Source of the DNA: Blastococcus sp. TML/M2B
Lineage (GTDB): Bacteria; Actinomycetota; Actinomycetes; Mycobacteriales; Geodermatophilaceae
Assembly: GCF_016612865.1 (NCBI RefSeq)
Contig: NZ_JAENZZ010000002.1
Coordinates: forward strand, 496,001-560,000
Direction of reading: 5' to 3'
DNA length: 64,000 bases
Shown here: piece by piece, positions 60,290 to 64,000 of the stretch
Numbering within the stretch: position 1 is the first letter of the stretch
How the letters are laid out: the number at the start of each line of letters is the position of its first letter
Position numbers and translations under genes: made by a program
The notes under the pieces: generated by a model
The model's input: the letters and a program-made list of their open reading frames with translations, nothing else
Databases searched by the model: none
Told to the model about the DNA's origin: nothing

Positions 60290-61825
60290 TCAGTTGACCT
60301 GCCGCTCCGAGCCCTCCCAGAACGACTCGCGCAGCTTGAACTTCTGGATCTTGCCCGTGGCGGTGCGGGCCAGCTCGTCGCGGAACTCGACCCGCTTCGG
60401 GATCTTGTAGCCGGCGATCTTCCCGCGGCAGTGGGCCACGATGTCGGCCTCGGTGACCTGCTCGCCCTCGGTGACGACGACGATCGCGGTGACCATCTCG
60501 CCCCACTTGTCGTCGGGGACGCCGATGACCGCGACCTCCGCGACCGCCGGGTGGCTGAACACGACGTCCTCCACCTCGATGGAGGAGACGTTCTCACCGC
60601 CGGTGATGATCACGTCCTTCTTGCGGTCGGAGATCGTCAGGTAGCCGCCGTCGTCGATCGTGCCGCCGTCGCCGGTGTGGAACCAGCCGCCCTCCAGGGC
60701 CTCGGCCGAGGCGTCCGGGTTCTCCCAGTAGCCCGCGAGCACGGTGTTGCCCTGCGCCAGGACCTCGCCGGACTCGCTGACCGACATCCGGGTGCCCAGC
60801 GCCGGGACACCGGCCCGGGAGAGCCGCTTGGCCCGCTCCTCGGGCTCCAGGTCGTCGTACTCGGCGCGCGGCCGGTTGATGGTGAGCAGCGGCGCGGTCT
60901 CGGTCAGGCCGTAGATCTGGTTGAACTCCCAGCCGAGCTCGGCCTCGACGCGGGCGATGGTCTTCGACGGCGGCGGCGCGCCGGCGACGACGATGCGCAC
61001 CTTGTCCCGCCCCGGGATCTCGCCCTCCCACTCGGCGGCGGCGTCGAGCACGGCGTTCCACACCGCGGGGGCGCCGGCCATGATCGTCACGCCGTGCTCC
61101 TCGACGCGGCGGAGGATCTCCGCGCCGTCGACCTTGCGCAGGACGACCTGCTTCGCGCCCACACCGGCCATCGTGTACGGCAGGCCCCAGCCGTTGCAGT
61201 GGAACATCGGCAGCGTGTGCAGGTAGACGTCGCGGTCGCTGACCTGCATGTGCAGGCCGAAGGTGACCGCGTTGACCCACAGGTTGCGGTGCGTCATCTG
61301 CACGCCCTTGGGCCGCGCCGTCGTCCCCGACGTGTAGTTGATCGTCGCGGTGGCGTCCTCGTCCGGCGCCGACCAGGGCCGCGGCTCGACGTCGTAGCGG
61401 AGCAGCTGCTCGTACTCCTCCCCCGTGCCGAAGCGGTGCTCGGCCCGCACGCCCTTGAGCGAGGACTCCAGCTCCGGGTCGACGAGCAGCACCCGCGCGC
61501 CGCAGTGCCCGACGATGTACTCGACCTCCTCCGGGGAGAGCCGGAAGTTGATCGGCACCGCGACCCGGCCCGACATGGGGACGGCGAGCAGCACCTCGAG
61601 CAGCCGCGCGGCGTTGTGGCTGACGATCGCCACCCGCTCGCCCTCGGCGATGCCCAGCTCGTCGAGCCCGGCCTGCAGCGCCCGGGCGCGGCGGGCGACC
61701 TCGCGGTAGCTGAGCCCGCCCAGCGACGGCGCGGGCTGCGAGGGCTCGTCGACGATGCCGATGCGGTCGCCGTAGACGAGCTCGGCCCGCTCGAGGAAGT
61801 CGCGGGTGGTCAAGGGCACGCGCAT
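60290..61825 (-). CDS. acyl-CoA synthetase (AMP-forming, FadD3/medium-chain-like)
   Basis: 511-aa ANL-superfamily ligase. INYTSGTTARPKGVQMTHRN P-loop; FHCNGWGLPYTMAGVGAK, a stretch typical of alkyl-chain ligases; IYGLTETAPLLTINR; GWFHTGDGGTIDDGGYLTISDRKKD; catalytic Lys in LARTATGKIQKFKL. ATG 61825 is preferred over upstream codons because homology begins at VPLTTRDFLERA. Not part of the mycobacterial block, so inserted between ripA and acn here. Confidence 0.92.
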   Translation of the reverse strand: MRVPLTTRDFLERAELVYGDRIGIVDEPSQPAPSLGGLSYREVARRARALQAGLDELGIAEGERVAIVSHNAARLLEVLLAVPMSGRVAVPINFRLSPEEVEYIVGHCGARVLLVDPELESSLKGVRAEHRFGTGEEYEQLLRYDVEPRPWSAPDEDATATINYTSGTTARPKGVQMTHRNLWVNAVTFGLHMQVSDRDVYLHTLPMFHCNGWGLPYTMAGVGAKQVVLRKVDGAEILRRVEEHGVTIMAGAPAVWNAVLDAAAEWEGEIPGRDKVRIVVAGAPPPSKTIARVEAELGWEFNQIYGLTETAPLLTINRPRAEYDDLEPEERAKRLSRAGVPALGTRMSVSESGEVLAQGNTVLAGYWENPDASAEALEGGWFHTGDGGTIDDGGYLTISDRKKDVIITGGENVSSIEVEDVVFSHPAVAEVAVIGVPDDKWGEMVTAIVVVTEGEQVTEADIVAHCRGKIAGYKIPKRVEFRDELARTATGKIQKFKLRESFWEGSERQVN

Positions 61826-61924
61826 GCCGGCTCCCTGGGGTGCGCGACCGGCGTCCCGCCGGCCGCTCGACGTGGTGCCCGTCACGCTAACCGTCGGCAC
61901 CGACGCCGACGAGGGCTCCCCCGC

Positions 61925-62692
61925 TCAGGCCCGCGCGAGCAGCCGCGGCAGCGCCGTCCCGATCGGCTCGGGCACCAGTAGCGACGCCAGGTCGTCGAAC
62001 GGCGTCGGCTCGGCGTTGACGATCACCACCCGCGCCCCGGCGCGCAGCGCCACCTCGACGAGCCCGGCTACCGGCCACACCTGGAGCGAGGTGCCGACGG
62101 CGAGGAAGACGTCGCAGTCGCGGGCCGCGGCGACCGCCGCGTCGACCGCCCCGCCGTCGAGCTCCTGCCCGAAGCTGATCGTCGCCGACTTGAGGATCCC
62201 GCCGCAGCTGCGGCAGGCCGGGTCGGGCTCCCCCGCCGCCACCCGCTCCAGCGCCTCGGACATCGTCGTCCGCGCCCGGCAGCCCAGGCACTCGACCTCG
62301 TGCACCGTCCCGTGGATCTCGACCACCCGCTCCGGCGACGAGCCGGCCGCCTGGTGCAGCCCGTCGACGTTCTGCGTGACGATCGTGCGCAGCCGGCCCT
62401 GGGCCTCGAGGTCGGCGAGCGCGGCGTGACCGGCGTTCGGCCGGGCCTGCAGCGCGGCCATGTCCCGGCGCGCGAGCCAGGCCCGGCGCCGGATCCCGGG
62501 GTCGGCGACGTAGTAGGAGAGCGTCACCATCTTCTCGGCGTCCGGGTCCCGGGTCCACACGCCCTGCGGCCCCCGGTAGTCGGGGATGCCGCTGTCGGTG
62601 GAGATGCCGGCGCCCGTCAGCGCGGTGATCCGCGCGGCGCCGGTCAGCCAGTCGGGCAGGGGCTCGGGGACTGTGCCGGTCACGCCGTCCAC
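61925..62692 (-). CDS. NAD-dependent deacylase, sirtuin (Sir2) family
   Basis: About 255 aa. NAD site ALTGAGISTDSGIPDYRG, TQNVDGLH, catalytic His in EIHGTVHEVEC, zinc-binding cysteines CLGC and CRSCGG, and AVGTSLQVWPVAGLVE. Removes acyl groups from lysines, for example on acetyl-CoA synthetases; an AMP-forming synthetase lies just downstream and could be a target. GTG 62692 is chosen; GTG 62683 three codons later is equally possible. Divergent from aconitase. Confidence 0.9.
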   Translation of the reverse strand: MDGVTGTVPEPLPDWLTGAARITALTGAGISTDSGIPDYRGPQGVWTRDPDAEKMVTLSYYVADPGIRRRAWLARRDMAALQARPNAGHAALADLEAQGRLRTIVTQNVDGLHQAAGSSPERVVEIHGTVHEVECLGCRARTTMSEALERVAAGEPDPACRSCGGILKSATISFGQELDGGAVDAAVAAARDCDVFLAVGTSLQVWPVAGLVEVALRAGARVVIVNAEPTPFDDLASLLVPEPIGTALPRLLARA

Positions 62693-62816
62693 GGTAAGGG
62701 TCGCCTCACCCGGTGGCTGCTTGCGGGAACTGGGATGATCGCGGGTGGACACGAGCGCGTGAGCCAGCCGCGAGGAACCAGCACGCGACGAACCAGCGAG
62801 GGGTAGGCGCAGAAGA

Positions 62817-64000
<1,184 letters not shown>

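Overview
The window is very GC-rich, densely coded DNA from an actinobacterium. GTG starts, ATGA/GTGA gene overlaps, a SigF/SigB partner-switching module, and the fabG-inhA-hemH and moxR-DUF58-VWA clusters all fit Actinomycetota. A Geodermatophilaceae-like host (Blastococcus, Geodermatophilus, Modestobacter) is my best guess, but that is inference. I saw no rRNA, tRNA, CRISPR array, transposase or integrase.

Layout. (1) 1-3.5 kb: stress-sigma module, with a PAS-SpoIIE-HATPase-STAS phosphatase (minus) facing an anti-sigma kinase and its sigma factor (plus). (2) 3.5-10.2 kb: SPFH and NfeD membrane proteins, a conserved hypothetical, argG, ferrochelatase, InhA-type enoyl-ACP reductase and FabG. 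(3) 10.3-55.2 kb: an accessory catabolic and regulatory region. It holds a second SpoIIE/RsbW pair, a crotonase, fused isobutyryl-CoA mutase with a BtuF-like protein, a Baeyer-Villiger-type monooxygenase with an esterase, a P450/ferredoxin/ferredoxin-reductase set, TesB, a MaoC hydratase, a thiolase-fold/DUF35/metallo-beta-lactamase operon, two MFS pumps, several TetR and MarR regulators, DAHP synthase, fatty-acyl-CoA ligase, an ABC exporter pair, LysR and AraC regulators, a NERD protein, MsrA and a DUF429-RelA/SpoT fusion. (4) 55.3-64 kb: VWA, DUF58, MoxR, RipA-like NlpC/P60 peptidase, acyl-CoA synthetase, sirtuin and the start of aconitase.

Regions 2 and 4 match, in gene order and relative strand, one continuous block of the Mycobacterium tuberculosis chromosome (acn, ripA, moxR1, Rv1480, Rv1481, fabG1, inhA, hemZ, Rv1486c, Rv1487, Rv1488). 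Here about 45 kb of accessory genes separates the VWA gene from fabG, and argG sits beside hemH.

In the accessory region, four copies of an inverted repeat (CTAGAAC-N3-GTTCTAG and close variants) lie before the BVMO/esterase pair, between an MFS pump and a MaoC hydratase, before a tetR gene, and before the MBL-DUF35-thiolase operon. This suggests one TetR-controlled degradation regulon.

Thirteen genes carry fourteen apparent single-base frameshifts, nearly all +1 in short C/G runs. They look mostly like sequence errors. Intended reading frames are given gene by gene.
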